DNA of 50,107 bases from Chloroflexota bacterium (GCA_026707745.1 JAPOWG010000080.1:1-50107), one strand, 5' to 3'. Numbered from the stretch's first letter, positions 1 to 9,295 are shown. Numbers and translations are program-made. Notes: generated from the sequence alone by a model not told the origin.

Positions 1-361
1 CGGCCACCGGCATGATGTGCCCAGTCAGGGCGTATTGCGGCACGACCGAATGCCACAGCGTCAAAAGATCGGGTCCGCCGCTGCCCGCGACTATCGCAGC
101 CGAAAGCTTGTCGAAGAAGGTGCCCCAGCCCAGAATCTGATAATTGATGGTGACCTCCGGATTTTCTTCAACGAAGCGCGTGACCAGGTCGGTCAACGAT
201 TGGCCGTCGGGCCCGCCGAGGCCGCTCCAAAAGTTGATCTCAATCTCGCCAGTGCCCAGCTCTTGCACTTCTCCGTCGTCTTGCGCGGCGAGCGGCAGCG
301 CGCCCACCAAAAGCAGAACCATGAAAACGAGCAACATGCGCCTAACAAGCTTCGTATACAT
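1..361 (-). CDS. ABC transporter sugar-binding protein, N-terminal part (runs off the left edge)
   Basis: Read on the minus strand from the ATG at 361-359, the frame is open to base 1, so about 120 residues are present and the C-terminus is missing. Residues 1-22 form a signal peptide: basic start (MYTKLVRR), hydrophobic core, and AAQ at the likely cleavage site. The mature part continues with INFWSGLGGPDG and LVTRFVEENPEVTINYQ, which match the start of family-1 extracellular solute-binding proteins for sugars. GSGGPDLLTLWH further on also fits. A good ribosome site (AAAGGGAG, 368-375) precedes the start. It should be a periplasmic or surface-anchored receptor for an oligosaccharide or polyol importer whose other genes lie outside the window. 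It diverges from a sugar-acid operon and may feed it; that link is inference. Confidence 0.85.
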   Translation of the reverse strand, partial: MYTKLVRRMLLVFMVLLLVGALPLAAQDDGEVQELGTGEIEINFWSGLGGPDGQSLTDLVTRFVEENPEVTINYQILGWGTFFDKLSAAIVAGSGGPDLLTLWHSVVPQYALTGHIMPVA

Positions 362-430
362 TACAAACTCCCTTTTATAGTGACTAAGATTTGACATTTA
401 GATGAGCCACGCGCCACACGCTCGCTCCGG

Positions 431-459
431 TTTGTAGCATATTGCACTGTATCTGTCAA
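431..459 (-). promoter_or_regulatory. Promoter of the sugar-binding protein gene
   Basis: On the minus strand TTGACA (459-454) is followed after exactly 17 bp by TACAAA (436-431). Transcription would begin near 424, leaving a leader of about 60 nt before the start codon at 361. Confidence 0.6.
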
Positions 460-489
460 AATCCAATTAGGCACAGTGAGAGGCAGTTG

Positions 490-518
490 TTGACAAAGGC
501 ACAGCGCCGATTTATCGT
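490..518 (+). promoter_or_regulatory. Promoter of the sugar-acid operon
   Basis: TTGACA (490-495), a 17-bp spacer and TATCGT (513-518) lie just upstream of the SDR gene at 561. Only about 30 bp separate this promoter from the divergent one serving the sugar-binding protein, so a shared operator is possible, although no clear palindrome was seen. Confidence 0.6.
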
Positions 519-560
519 CATAGCCACCAAGAAGCGCATTGCGAATCGCGAGAAGGCCAA

Positions 561-1337
561 ATGTGTGACCGCTTGAATGGCAAGTCGGCTTTCGTCACCG
601 GCGCTGGTCAAGGCATCGGCCGCGGCATCGCCGAGCGATTGGCGTCCCAGGGAGCGAGCCTGACCATCGCCGAGATCAACGAGGAAACGGGCAGGTCGAC
701 CGCTGACAAACTACTTCAGGCCGGCTACGAGGCGCAATTCGCGGGTGTCGATATTCGCTCCGAGCACAGTATCAAATCCGGCATCGCCGCGCATCTGGAG
801 CGTTTCGGCGGGCTGGACATCCTGGTCAACAACGCCGGGGCGAATCAGCATTATGACGCCTCGCGCATGAGCGTCGACGAGTGGGAGCAGTCCATGAGCT
901 TGAACCTGCGCGGAGCCTGGCTCTGCTGCAAACATGCCCTGCCCCTCATGGCGCGGCAAGGATCCGGCGTTATCATCAATATCGCCAGCGTCCACGCGAC
1001 CATGACTGCCTATAACTTCTTTCCCTATAACGTCGCCAAATCGGGTATCCTGGGACTGACGCGCAGTCTGGCGCTCGATTGGGGCCATCACAATATCCGC
1101 GCTGTCGCGGTCAGCCCGGGTTGGGTGCGCACGCAGCCGGTCCTTGATCATTTTGCAGGCGCCGATGACCCGGCCGCCGAGATAGAACGCGTCAACAATT
1201 TGCATCCCTTGAAGCGTATCGGCGAGCCGGAAAATGTCGGCGCGCTTGTCGCCTTTCTGGCCAGCGACGAAGCGAGCTATATCACCGGAACGGAAATCGT
1301 CATCGACGGCGGCATTTCCGCCCACTACGCCGACTGA
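561..1337 (+). CDS. SDR family oxidoreductase
   Basis: This 258-residue protein is a classical short-chain dehydrogenase/reductase. The cofactor motif TGAGQGIG lies at residues 13-20, NNAG follows in the middle, and the catalytic pair is Tyr156 and Lys160 (YNVAK), with Ser in INIAS. The C-terminus has the usual SDEASYITGTEIVIDGG. It should oxidise or reduce a secondary alcohol of a sugar acid or polyol with NAD(P). The start ATG is preceded by GAGAAGG. It is the first gene of an operon with a dehydratase, a kinase, an enolase paralogue and a second SDR. The family is certain; the substrate cannot be read from the sequence. Confidence 0.9.
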   Translation: MCDRLNGKSAFVTGAGQGIGRGIAERLASQGASLTIAEINEETGRSTADKLLQAGYEAQFAGVDIRSEHSIKSGIAAHLERFGGLDILVNNAGANQHYDASRMSVDEWEQSMSLNLRGAWLCCKHALPLMARQGSGVIINIASVHATMTAYNFFPYNVAKSGILGLTRSLALDWGHHNIRAVAVSPGWVRTQPVLDHFAGADDPAAEIERVNNLHPLKRIGEPENVGALVAFLASDEASYITGTEIVIDGGISAHYAD

Positions 1338-1362
1338 TTTTAGAACGCGAGCGACTCACAGG

Positions 1363-1424
1363 GTCGCGTAGGTCGCGTAGGTCGCGTAGACACTGACCAC
1401 CGACACTGACCACCGACACTGACC
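1363..1424. repeat. Two adjacent short tandem repeats
   Basis: Three perfect 9-bp units GTCGCGTAG (1363-1389) run directly into 2.7 units of the 13-mer ACACTGACCACCG (1390-1424). They sit in the 136-bp gap between the SDR and the dehydratase genes, inside an otherwise compact operon. Confidence 0.9.
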
Positions 1425-1473
1425 GTCAGTCGCCCCTGCTCCAGATATCTAATAAGAGGGAGACACGAAGAAC

Positions 1474-2577
1474 ATGAGAATCGAACGTATCGCTGCTTAT
1501 CAAGTCGACTTGCCGCTGCATGAAGGGAGCTACAAATGGTCCGGCGGCAAGTCCGTCGAGGTCTTCGACAGCACCATCGTCGAAGTTGAAACGGACAATG
1601 GCATGAGCGGCTACGGAGAAGTCTGTCCGCTTGGTCCATTTTATCTGCCCGCCTATGCCGAAGGCGTGCGCGCCGGCATCAAGGAACTCGCGCCCCATCT
1701 GCTGGGCAGCGACCCCAGACAGCTCGATGTCCTGAATCGGCGCATGGACGCGGCGCTCAAGGGCCATCCCTATGTCAAGTCGGGCATTGACATGGCCTGC
1801 TGGGATATCCTCGGTCAAGTCGCCGCTTTGCCCGTCTGCGAATTGCTCGGCGGCCGTTGCGGCGACGACTTCGTCCTGTACCGCGCTATTTCGCAAGAGT
1901 CGCCCGACCAAATGGCCGCGAAAGTGGCCGGATACCGCGACGAGGGATATCGCCGTTTTCAACTGAAAGTGGGCGCCGATCCTCAACTGGACATTGAACG
2001 GATTCGCCTGGTTTCGGATCTGCTGGAGCCCAGCGACAAACTCATCGCCGATGCCAATACCGGCTGGCTCATGCATGAGGCGGCGCGCGTTGTGCGAGCG
2101 GTAGATGATGTCGATGTCTACATTGAGCAGCCCTGCCTGACTTACGAAGAATGTCTCTCGATTCGTCAACGAACCTCTCATCCATTTGTCCTGGACGAGG
2201 CGGTCAACGATATCGATATGCTCTTGCGCGGGCATGCCGATTGCGCGATGGATGTCGTCAATATCAAGATCAGCAAATTCGGCGGCTTGACCAAGGCGCG
2301 GCTGGCAAGAGATCTATGCGTAGCAATGGGCGTCGCCATGACCATCGAAGACAGCTGGGGCGGCGATATTACCACCGCCGCCATCGCGCATCTGGCGCAT
2401 AGCACGCCGGGCGACTTTCTCTTCACCGCGACCGATTTCAACAGTTATGTCACGGTCAGTACGGCGGAAGGCGCTCCACAGCGCGCTGCCGGTCGCATGT
2501 CCGCGTCAAGCGCGCCGGGCTTGGGTGTCAAACCGCGGGCGGACATCATCGGCCCGCGCCTCGTCGATGTACATTGA
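1474..2577 (+). CDS. Mandelate racemase/muconate lactonizing enzyme family dehydratase
   Basis: This 367-residue enolase-superfamily enzyme has an N-terminal capping domain ([13 protein letters not shown], later [14 protein letters not shown]) and a TIM-barrel domain. Visible catalytic elements are the Lys in FQLKVGAD, the metal ligands Asp in IADANTGW, Glu in YIEQPC and the acidic residues of LDEAVND, and the second-face Lys in NIKISKFGG. The pattern with a single Lys in QLKVG and the N-terminal motif recall cis-3-hydroxyproline dehydratases, but a sugar-acid dehydratase is equally possible. Such enzymes abstract a proton alpha to a carboxylate with Mg2+. The gene overlaps the kinase gene at TTGA, so the two are probably translationally coupled. 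Confidence 0.88.
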   Translation: MRIERIAAYQVDLPLHEGSYKWSGGKSVEVFDSTIVEVETDNGMSGYGEVCPLGPFYLPAYAEGVRAGIKELAPHLLGSDPRQLDVLNRRMDAALKGHPYVKSGIDMACWDILGQVAALPVCELLGGRCGDDFVLYRAISQESPDQMAAKVAGYRDEGYRRFQLKVGADPQLDIERIRLVSDLLEPSDKLIADANTGWLMHEAARVVRAVDDVDVYIEQPCLTYEECLSIRQRTSHPFVLDEAVNDIDMLLRGHADCAMDVVNIKISKFGGLTKARLARDLCVAMGVAMTIEDSWGGDITTAAIAHLAHSTPGDFLFTATDFNSYVTVSTAEGAPQRAAGRMSASSAPGLGVKPRADIIGPRLVDVH

Positions 2578-3638
2578 CATTAGCAAATACTAGTCTGGCA
2601 TTTACTGTGGTGGACGACCTGAACATCGAAGATCCGGCTCAGTTGCTGCGTTATTTGCGGCAGAACGACCGCATCGACGCGAGCGATAAACCCCGATTCA
2701 CGACGCTCACGGGTGGTGTCTCCAACCGCAGCGTCTGGGTGCAATTCGACCACAAGCCCGATTGGGTTATGAAACAAGCCTTGGCGAAGTTGCGCGTGCA
2801 AGTCGACTGGTTCAGCGCCCCGGCGCGGGTGCAGCGAGAGGCGGCGGGCTTGAGTTGCTTGGGTGAAATCATCGCGGGTCACGTGCCCGAGCTTGTCTTC
2901 CTGGACGATAGACATCATATCCTGGCGATGTCCGCCATTCCTCACCCGCATGATAATTGGAAAACGCTGCTGCTAGAGGGAGAAACCTGCATCAGACTCG
3001 CGCGAGATTTCGGGCGATTGCTAGCCAGGATCCACAATGCCGCTCTGGACCACCCGCGCATCGAGAGTGCCTTCGCCGACGTCCGTTTTTTCGAAGAATT
3101 GCGGCTGGAACCCTACTATGGATATACCGCGGCACAGGTTCCCCGGGCGCGAGACTTTCTCGAAAACCTGATCCAAGACACCAGGAAGCGCAGATTCGCG
3201 CTGGTGCACGGCGATTACAGTCCGAAAAACGTGCTGATCAATCAGGGCAAACTTGTAATCCTGGACTTTGAAGTCATTCATTTTGGCGACCCAGCCTTTG
3301 ATATCGGCTTCTCCATGACGCATTTCTTGAGCAAAGCGCATTTTCTGCGGGCCAATCGTCCGCGCTTCATTGAAATGGCGGCCGAGTATTGGCGCGCTTA
3401 TTCCGCGGATCTTGACGCCGCTCTTGCCAAGCGCATGGGGTCCTCCGCTGTCGCGCACACCCTGGCTTGCCTGCTGGCGCGCGTGGCCGGCAGGTCGCCG
3501 CTGGAATACTTGGACGACGACCATCGCAGCAGACAAAAAATGATCGTCCTGGAACTGATCGGACGAGAAATCGGCGCCATACCTCAATTGATAGATAGTT
3601 TTCGAGAGTGTTTGGACCGCCATGATGAGCCGGATTAA
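2574..3638 (+). CDS. Phosphotransferase family protein (APH/choline kinase fold)
   Basis: This 354-residue protein has the aminoglycoside phosphotransferase fold. The catalytic loop is [13 protein letters not shown], followed by the metal-binding segment [17 protein letters not shown]. Members of this fold phosphorylate hydroxyl groups of small molecules (choline, methylthioribose, homoserine, sugars, aminoglycosides). The position between a dehydratase and an enolase paralogue argues for a metabolic kinase rather than a resistance enzyme. A TTG start overlapping the dehydratase stop is taken here; an in-frame GTG 33 bp downstream is an alternative. The 3' end overlaps the next gene by 17 bp. 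The substrate is unknown. Confidence 0.82.
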   Translation: MTLANTSLAFTVVDDLNIEDPAQLLRYLRQNDRIDASDKPRFTTLTGGVSNRSVWVQFDHKPDWVMKQALAKLRVQVDWFSAPARVQREAAGLSCLGEIIAGHVPELVFLDDRHHILAMSAIPHPHDNWKTLLLEGETCIRLARDFGRLLARIHNAALDHPRIESAFADVRFFEELRLEPYYGYTAAQVPRARDFLENLIQDTRKRRFALVHGDYSPKNVLINQGKLVILDFEVIHFGDPAFDIGFSMTHFLSKAHFLRANRPRFIEMAAEYWRAYSADLDAALAKRMGSSAVAHTLACLLARVAGRSPLEYLDDDHRSRQKMIVLELIGREIGAIPQLIDSFRECLDRHDEPD

Positions 3639-4875
3639 AAGCGTTTCCGCCATCGAAATACTGGACAGCCGCGGCCGCCCTACCCTGCTGGCGAACTGCG
3701 AATTGAGCGACGGCAAGCTCGGTCGAGCATCACTGCCTTCGGGTGCCTCCACCGGGTCGGCCGAGGCGCTTGAACTGCGCGACCGGGACCCGGCCCGCTA
3801 CGCCGGCTTGGGCTGCCTGAAAGCGGCTGAAAACGTCAGCCTCCACATCAACCGCGCCATCGCCGGTAGAGACTTCGCGTCCCAGGAAGCGCTCGACCGC
3901 TGCCTTATTGACTTGGATGGCACGCACAACAAATCACGTTTGGGCGCCAACTCAATCTTGGGCGTCTCAATGGCATTTGCCCGCGCGCAAGCAGCGCAGC
4001 GCGGGGTGGAACTTTACCGACACTTTGCCGATATCGCCGGAACAGTCCCGCGCCTGCCGCAGCCGATGATCAACCTGTACAGCGGCGGTGTACATGCCGG
4101 CGGGCAAGTCGCCATCCAGGACGTGCAGGTCGTCGTGCCCGGCGCGGTTACAATGAGTGAGACGCTTGGGGTAGTTTCGGATGTATTTCGCTCCGCCGTG
4201 ACGCGCTTGCTCGACAAATACGACATGCGGCTCTTGACCGCCGACGAAGGCGGCTTGGCGCCGCCCTTCGCCTCGTCGCAGGAGATGTTCCTCGAAGCCC
4301 TGCGGGCGATTGAGGCTGCCGGCTATCAGCCGTCCGACGAAGTTGCCCTGACAGTCGATGTGGCTGCGTCGCACTTCTTTGAAGACGGAGCGTATCATTT
4401 GGATGCGGTACGACTGGACAGCGCGGGCATGGCCAAATGTATCGACGAATGGCGCCGCGATTTCCCAATAGTCAGTGTCGAAGACGGCATGGACCAAGCC
4501 GATTGGGACGGTTGGCGGGCGCTCTATGAGCGTTTGCGCGGTCGCGTGATGATCTTGGGCGACGATCTGCTATGTACCAATCCCGCCCGCATCCGTCGCG
4601 CGATTGAAGAAAAAGCTGCGGATAGTCTGCTGCTCAAGGTCAACCAGATTGGTACACTGACCGAAGCGGCCGAAGCGCTTCGCCTGGCGAGAGCAGCGGG
4701 ATGGAAAGTGGTGCTTAGCGCCCGCAGCGGCGAGACCGAAGACGATTGGCTCGCCGATCTGGCGGTCGGCTGGGCGGGCGACTACATCAAGGTCGGTTCA
4801 ATCACGCAGTCGGAGCGGCTGGCCAAGTACAACCGCCTGCTCGAATTGGAGCATTACGCCCGCTTGACCTTCTAG
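3622..4875 (+). CDS. Enolase paralogue with altered active site
   Basis: The 417-residue protein aligns along its whole length with phosphopyruvate hydratase. It keeps the SGAST loop, GGVHA, DEGGLAP, the metal ligands in DVAAS, SVEDG and GDDL, the Lys in LLLKVNQIG, and IKVGS near the C-terminus. Two signature residues differ. The invariant His of SHRSGETED is Ala367 (SARSGETED), and the Glu of the QEF motif is Asp167 (IQDVQV). True enolase uses these regions to bind the phosphate and the leaving hydroxyl, so normal 2-phosphoglycerate turnover is doubtful. The gene overlaps the kinase gene by 17 bp and is followed by an SDR. A pathway-specific dehydratase acting on a phosphorylated hydroxy acid is the favoured reading; a weak housekeeping enolase cannot be excluded. 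Confidence 0.85.
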   Translation: MMSRIKSVSAIEILDSRGRPTLLANCELSDGKLGRASLPSGASTGSAEALELRDRDPARYAGLGCLKAAENVSLHINRAIAGRDFASQEALDRCLIDLDGTHNKSRLGANSILGVSMAFARAQAAQRGVELYRHFADIAGTVPRLPQPMINLYSGGVHAGGQVAIQDVQVVVPGAVTMSETLGVVSDVFRSAVTRLLDKYDMRLLTADEGGLAPPFASSQEMFLEALRAIEAAGYQPSDEVALTVDVAASHFFEDGAYHLDAVRLDSAGMAKCIDEWRRDFPIVSVEDGMDQADWDGWRALYERLRGRVMILGDDLLCTNPARIRRAIEEKAADSLLLKVNQIGTLTEAAEALRLARAAGWKVVLSARSGETEDDWLADLAVGWAGDYIKVGSITQSERLAKYNRLLELEHYARLTF

Positions 4876-4943
4876 CTCCGCTTAAACTTAGAATACTTCC
4901 CAACCCGGCCGAGCAATTGACAACGAGGGAGCGCTAAAATCAG

Positions 4944-5705
4944 ATGATTGTTCCAAACAGATTCAATGATCAGATCGCGCTTGTGACCGGCGCCGGCAGC
5001 GGCATTGGCTTGGGCATCAGCCGCCGGATCGCGCTTGAAGGCGGGACCGTGATCATGGCTGATATCGACGGGGCTGCGCTGGATAAGGCGCGAGGCACAA
5101 TTGGCGATGTGCCCGGCGCATTGTGGGGGTCAGTCCTGGACATCACGGATGAAGCCGATACGCGCGATCTCATGGAAGGCACAGTCGCGCGCTACGGCAA
5201 ACTGGACGTCCTGGTCAACTGCGCCGGTATCGTCGGTCCCAGCGCTACCAACATTGCCGAGTACGATTTGTCTGCCTTCCGCGAGGTCCTCGATGTCAAT
5301 CTTATTGGCTCCTTCATCGTGACAAAATATGCCATAAGCGCGATGTTGAGAACCGGTTACGGCAGAATCCTGCTCTTGGCGTCGATTTCCGGCAAAGAAG
5401 GCAATCCGGGCATGGCCGGCTACTCGACATCCAAAGCCGGGGTGATCGGCCTGACCAAAGCTATTGGCAAAGAATATGCGCATACCAAGATTACGATTAA
5501 CGCCTTGGCGCCGGCGATGATCTCAACGCCGCTCGCGCAATCGCTTGATCCCGATAAACTGCGCTTTTTGACCGACAAGATCCCAATGGGCAGGTTAGGC
5601 GCGATTGACGAAGTAGCTGCCCTCGCCTGCTGGATCGTATCTCCCGAGGCGTCATTTAACACGGGCGCCATCTTCGACCTGTCAGGCGGACGAGCAACCT
5701 ATTGA
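4944..5705 (+). CDS. SDR family oxidoreductase
   Basis: A 253-residue classical SDR with TGAGSGIG at residues 15-22, NCAGIVG, and the catalytic Tyr160 and Lys164 (YSTSK). It ends in the usual NTGAIFDLSGG. A GAGGGAG ribosome site lies about 12 nt before the start. It is the last gene of the operon and, together with the first SDR, gives two redox steps flanking the dehydratase, kinase and enolase-like steps. It most resembles 3-oxoacyl-ACP-reductase-like sugar or polyol dehydrogenases. The substrate is unknown. Confidence 0.9.
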   Translation: MIVPNRFNDQIALVTGAGSGIGLGISRRIALEGGTVIMADIDGAALDKARGTIGDVPGALWGSVLDITDEADTRDLMEGTVARYGKLDVLVNCAGIVGPSATNIAEYDLSAFREVLDVNLIGSFIVTKYAISAMLRTGYGRILLLASISGKEGNPGMAGYSTSKAGVIGLTKAIGKEYAHTKITINALAPAMISTPLAQSLDPDKLRFLTDKIPMGRLGAIDEVAALACWIVSPEASFNTGAIFDLSGGRATY

Positions 5706-5818
5706 CGCGAGAGAGTTGCGCCAGCGAAGCATGATTGCTTAGGGCGAAATAAGACGTTCAGAATTTCTCCAGTGCCGGAAGCCCTGGAATCGACATTCAA
5801 GACCAGCCCTTCGACAAA

Positions 5819-5847
5819 CTGAACATCGCCGCAAATCCTGATAGAAT
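5819..5847 (+). promoter_or_regulatory. Possible promoter of the ClC gene
   Basis: CTGAAC (5819-5824), 17 bp, then TAGAAT (5842-5847) preceded by TGA, which gives an extended -10. It lies about 55 bp before the ClC start in a 197-bp gap that holds nothing else recognisable. Confidence 0.4.
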
Positions 5848-5902
5848 ATCTGCAAAGTACAAGGCAAAGTTCCGCTGAGTTGCCTTTTCTCAGTCAGGTG
5901 AT

Positions 5903-7987
5903 ATGATGGAAAGCGAAAGCATCCGAAGCTTGCGGCGAGCATTGATGCAGCGCTCGCGCTTTTCGGAAGATACCTTCCTACTGGTTACCGCCATACTGGT
6001 TGGCATCGGTGCCGGTCTTGGTACGATCATCGTTCGATCACTCATCGAGATTATCACCTGGTTCAGCTTCGAATGGCTGCCGCATTTCACCCGCGACTTT
6101 GGCAAAGCCTTTGTAGTAGTTGTACCCACATTGGGCGGACTGGTTGTTGGCATTCTCGTTTACAGATATGCGCGGGAAGCCAAGGGACATGGCGTGCCGG
6201 AAGTGATGGCGGCCGTCGCTTTGCGTGGCGGTCGGATACGACCGGTGGTCGCCGTCATCAAGTCGCTGGCATCGGCGCTGACGATCGGCAGCGGCGGCTC
6301 TGCTGGCAGCGAAGGACCCATCGTTCAGATCGGCGCGTCATTGGGATCCACCTTGGGGCAAGCATTGAGGCTGTCCGACGACCGGATTCGCAACCTGGTC
6401 GCTTGTGGGGCTGCCGGTGGTATCGCCGCCACATTTAACACGCCGATTGCGGGTGTCATCTTCGCCCTGGAAGTGATACTGGGGGCCTTTAGCGTCCGCT
6501 ACTTCAGTACCGTTGTCATTTCATCTGTCGTGGCCAGTGTCATCGGCCGCGCCGTCTACGGGGATTTGCCAACCTTTCCATTGCCGGTTGAATACGGCGT
6601 GAGAAGTATCTGGGAGTACGCCTTCTATCCCATTCTTGGGGTTCTGGCTGCGCTGGCTGGCGCGGCATTTATTCGGGTTCTCTATTTCTTCGAGGAAACC
6701 TTCGACGGCTGGCAAGGCTTCCCGGAATGGGCCAAGCCGGCTGTCGGCGGCGCGCTTCTCGGGCTCATGGCGCTCGTCTATCCCGGCATGACCGGCCTGG
6801 ATTGGGATGTCATGCCACAGGTCTTCGGTTCGGGCTATGACATCATCGCCGGCGCGCTGAATAATGAACTCATCCTTTCGACAGTCCTGATCCTGCTGCT
6901 GCTGAAGATCGTCGCTACCAGCTTCACCCTCGGTTCTGGCGGATCAGGCGGTGTCTTCGCGCCCGCTTTGTATATGGGGGCCATGCTGGGCACGGCTTTC
7001 GAGATCGCTTTGCGGCAGTTCTTCCCCGATGTCGTCGCGCCTCCCGGCGCCTACGCGCTGGTCGGCATGGCTGCGGTATTCGCAGCCAGCGCGCATGCCC
7101 CAATCACCGCAATCATTATCCTGGGCGAGCTAACCGACGATCAACGCATTGTCTTGCCGCTGATGCTAGCTGTGATCGTGGCGACGCTGGTTTCTCGTCG
7201 TCTTATGCATGGTCAGTCCATCTATACCTTGAAACTGGCGCGACGCGGCGTCAATATCGAACGCGGGCGCGACGTTGATATCATGCAAGGCGTTCTCGTC
7301 AAGGAAGTCATGGCCAGCAACGTGGAGGTAGTTCCCGTCGGCATGACAATCACGGAATTATCCGACGTATTTAACTTCTCCCATTCTCATGGCTTCCCGA
7401 TATTGGACGAGCAAGACAGACTTTGGGGAATTGTGACCGTTTCCGACCTTGATCGCGCCCGCGCGGGAGAACTGCCTCCCGATACAAGCCTTGGGGAAAT
7501 TGCCACGCGCCGGGAAAACCTGCACATTGCCTATCCCGACGAAACAATCGGCGATGTCTTGATGCGCTTGGGGCTGCGGGGCTTGGGCCGCATGCCTGTC
7601 GTTTCCCGCCAGAATCCCCACCACTTGCTTGGAATGGTCCGGCGCGTCGATATCATTTCCGCATATAACCTGGCGGTGACGCGCCGCTCGCAGATAAAGG
7701 ATCAAACCGAATATATCAAGACTTTCAGTTCCGATGGCACGCAATTCGTCGAGTTCACTGTCAGCCGAGACAGCTTTGCCGTCGGTCAGCGCGTGCAGGA
7801 TATCGCGGGCATTCTGCCGGACAAGTGCATTCTGGTGTCCATCAGTCGTCGAGGGCAGGTGCTTATCCCGCATGGAGGCACCACGTTTGAACCCGGCGAC
7901 AAAATCACGGCCTTTGTATCTTCCGGCGAGAGCCGGGCCTTCGCCGAAAGCATGACCCGCGGGGTGTCCGCGACCGGCGGCGCATGA
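5903..7987 (+). CDS. ClC-type chloride channel/antiporter with CBS pair and TrkA-C domain
   Basis: The 694-residue membrane protein begins with a ClC core of about 430 residues. Selectivity motifs are GSGGSAGSEGP, with the gating glutamate at Glu137, and GSGGSGGVFAPALYMG. Two CBS domains follow (from VKEVMASNVEVVPVG and from IATRRENLHIAYPDE). The last 80 residues (FTVSRDSFAVGQRV ... FEPGDKITAFVSSGE) form a TrkA-C (RCK_C) domain. It should move chloride, probably in exchange for protons, across the inner membrane, with the CBS and TrkA-C modules sensing nucleotides or other ligands. The retained gating Glu favours an antiporter. It stands alone and converges with the next gene. Confidence 0.92.
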   Translation: MMESESIRSLRRALMQRSRFSEDTFLLVTAILVGIGAGLGTIIVRSLIEIITWFSFEWLPHFTRDFGKAFVVVVPTLGGLVVGILVYRYAREAKGHGVPEVMAAVALRGGRIRPVVAVIKSLASALTIGSGGSAGSEGPIVQIGASLGSTLGQALRLSDDRIRNLVACGAAGGIAATFNTPIAGVIFALEVILGAFSVRYFSTVVISSVVASVIGRAVYGDLPTFPLPVEYGVRSIWEYAFYPILGVLAALAGAAFIRVLYFFEETFDGWQGFPEWAKPAVGGALLGLMALVYPGMTGLDWDVMPQVFGSGYDIIAGALNNELILSTVLILLLLKIVATSFTLGSGGSGGVFAPALYMGAMLGTAFEIALRQFFPDVVAPPGAYALVGMAAVFAASAHAPITAIIILGELTDDQRIVLPLMLAVIVATLVSRRLMHGQSIYTLKLARRGVNIERGRDVDIMQGVLVKEVMASNVEVVPVGMTITELSDVFNFSHSHGFPILDEQDRLWGIVTVSDLDRARAGELPPDTSLGEIATRRENLHIAYPDETIGDVLMRLGLRGLGRMPVVSRQNPHHLLGMVRRVDIISAYNLAVTRRSQIKDQTEYIKTFSSDGTQFVEFTVSRDSFAVGQRVQDIAGILPDKCILVSISRRGQVLIPHGGTTFEPGDKITAFVSSGESRAFAESMTRGVSATGGA

Positions 7988-8044
7988 CATCGGTCGGTTG
8001 CTGTAAGGCCCCAACGAAACCAGACCAGTCTAGGCTGACGCGCT

Positions 8045-9169
8045 TCATTTGCCAGATTCGTCAACCAGTAGCTCGGCAAGCAATTCTTCGTTGATCGTCA
8101 AACCAAGCCCCGGGCGGTCCGGCACGCGGATAAAACCGTTTTCCGCCGCCATCTTCTCCTGCGTCAGGTCGTGGCGGAGCGGCGAATCTTCCACGGAGTC
8201 TTCAAAAAGAAACGCTCTCTTGAACAAGCAAAGCCAGTGCAAGCATGCCGCTACGCTTATGGGCGTCTTGTAACAGTGGTTGACCAGCAAACCGCCGTTT
8301 TCTTGCACACGCTCGCCAATGTATACGCCGTCGGTGAAGCCACAGCGAGCCAGGTCAATCTGATAGATATCCAGCGCGCGTCGGTCAATCCAGGGCTTGA
8401 AGGCCGCGCGTCCGCATTCGCCCTCTCCGCCGGCGATGGGCACCGGAGAACGGTCGCGCAACCAGACGTAGCCGTCGATGTCATCCTGCTCAAGCGGTTC
8501 CTCCAGCCAGCCTATGCCGTACTCGCTGTATTGATGCGCACGGCGCAGCGCCGTGCGCGCGTCATATACGCAGCCGGCGTCAATCAGCAACTCGGCCTCG
8601 GAACCAACCCCGTCTCTCGCGCCGCGCACCAATTCGATATCCAAAGCTTCCGATTGACCCATCGGCTCCCAGCCAAACTTTACGGCTTTGTAACCGAAGT
8701 CGGTCCAGCGTTGACCGATATCCCGGGTCTCGGCGCCGTCTCGGCCGAACAGGATCGAGGCGTAGGCTTTGATCTGATCGTGCTGCTTGCCGCCCAACAA
8801 CTGATGCACCGGGACGCCAAAGTGCTTGCCCTTGAGATCCCACAGGGCAAGGTCAATGCCCGCCATCGCGGTAATCACAACTGCGCGCCTGCCATAATAC
8901 ATCGTCCCCCGGTACATCTTTTCCCAAAGGCGCCTGGTATCCAGCGGATTTTCGCCAATGAGTATTTCTCGTAATCCGCAGGCGATGTTGTGGCTGAAGG
9001 GCGCGTCGATGACAGCCTTGGCGACTTCCGGGGACGAATCGACTTCGCCGATTCCTTCCAATCCGTTATCGGTTCGGACTCGAATAAGCAAGGTATCCTG
9101 CGTGCCGGCTGTCTTCGCTTCGACGGCCTCCAAACGCAAAACCTGGCAAATGATCTGGCTGATTTTCAT
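8045..9169 (-). CDS. Mandelate racemase/muconate lactonizing enzyme family protein
   Basis: An enolase-superfamily protein of 374 residues. The capping domain starts MKISQIICQVLRLEAVEAK. The barrel carries YKAVKFGWEPMG at the usual proton-abstracting Lys, metal ligands in LIDAGC, LEEPL and AGGEGE, and a His in VNHCYKTPIS. The His places it near the mandelate racemase/sugar-acid dehydratase groups rather than muconate cycloisomerase. The ATG at 9169 is chosen because GGGAAG lies just before it; an in-frame ATG at 9181 has no ribosome site. It is transcribed divergently from the FadR-type regulator and is probably controlled by it. Likely role: dehydration of a hexonate or uronate-derived acid. 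Confidence 0.87.
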   Translation of the reverse strand: MKISQIICQVLRLEAVEAKTAGTQDTLLIRVRTDNGLEGIGEVDSSPEVAKAVIDAPFSHNIACGLREILIGENPLDTRRLWEKMYRGTMYYGRRAVVITAMAGIDLALWDLKGKHFGVPVHQLLGGKQHDQIKAYASILFGRDGAETRDIGQRWTDFGYKAVKFGWEPMGQSEALDIELVRGARDGVGSEAELLIDAGCVYDARTALRRAHQYSEYGIGWLEEPLEQDDIDGYVWLRDRSPVPIAGGEGECGRAAFKPWIDRRALDIYQIDLARCGFTDGVYIGERVQENGGLLVNHCYKTPISVAACLHWLCLFKRAFLFEDSVEDSPLRHDLTQEKMAAENGFIRVPDRPGLGLTINEELLAELLVDESGK

Positions 9170-9228
9170 GATGCTTCCCATTTCCGAGATCTAGGTGCGG
9201 ATGCGATTCAGGCGCCTTGAACGGATAG

Positions 9229-9258
9229 ATTATGCTGCAATGCAGTCTATGGAGTCAA
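9229..9258 (-). promoter_or_regulatory. Promoter of the minus-strand dehydratase gene
   Basis: On the minus strand TTGACT (9258-9253), an 18-bp spacer, then CATAAT (9234-9229). It lies 60 bp upstream of the chosen start at 9169, back to back with the regulator's own promoter. Confidence 0.5.
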
Positions 9259-9295
9259 ATGTACCTATATGCGCTAACCATTCGCTTGACAACTT

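Noticed and set aside
711..1325. Minus-strand frame of 204 codons
   Set aside because: It is the antisense shadow of the SDR gene at 561, which has full motifs.
1363..1424. CRISPR-like array
   Set aside because: The units are only 9 and 13 bp and there are no spacers; it is a simple tandem repeat.
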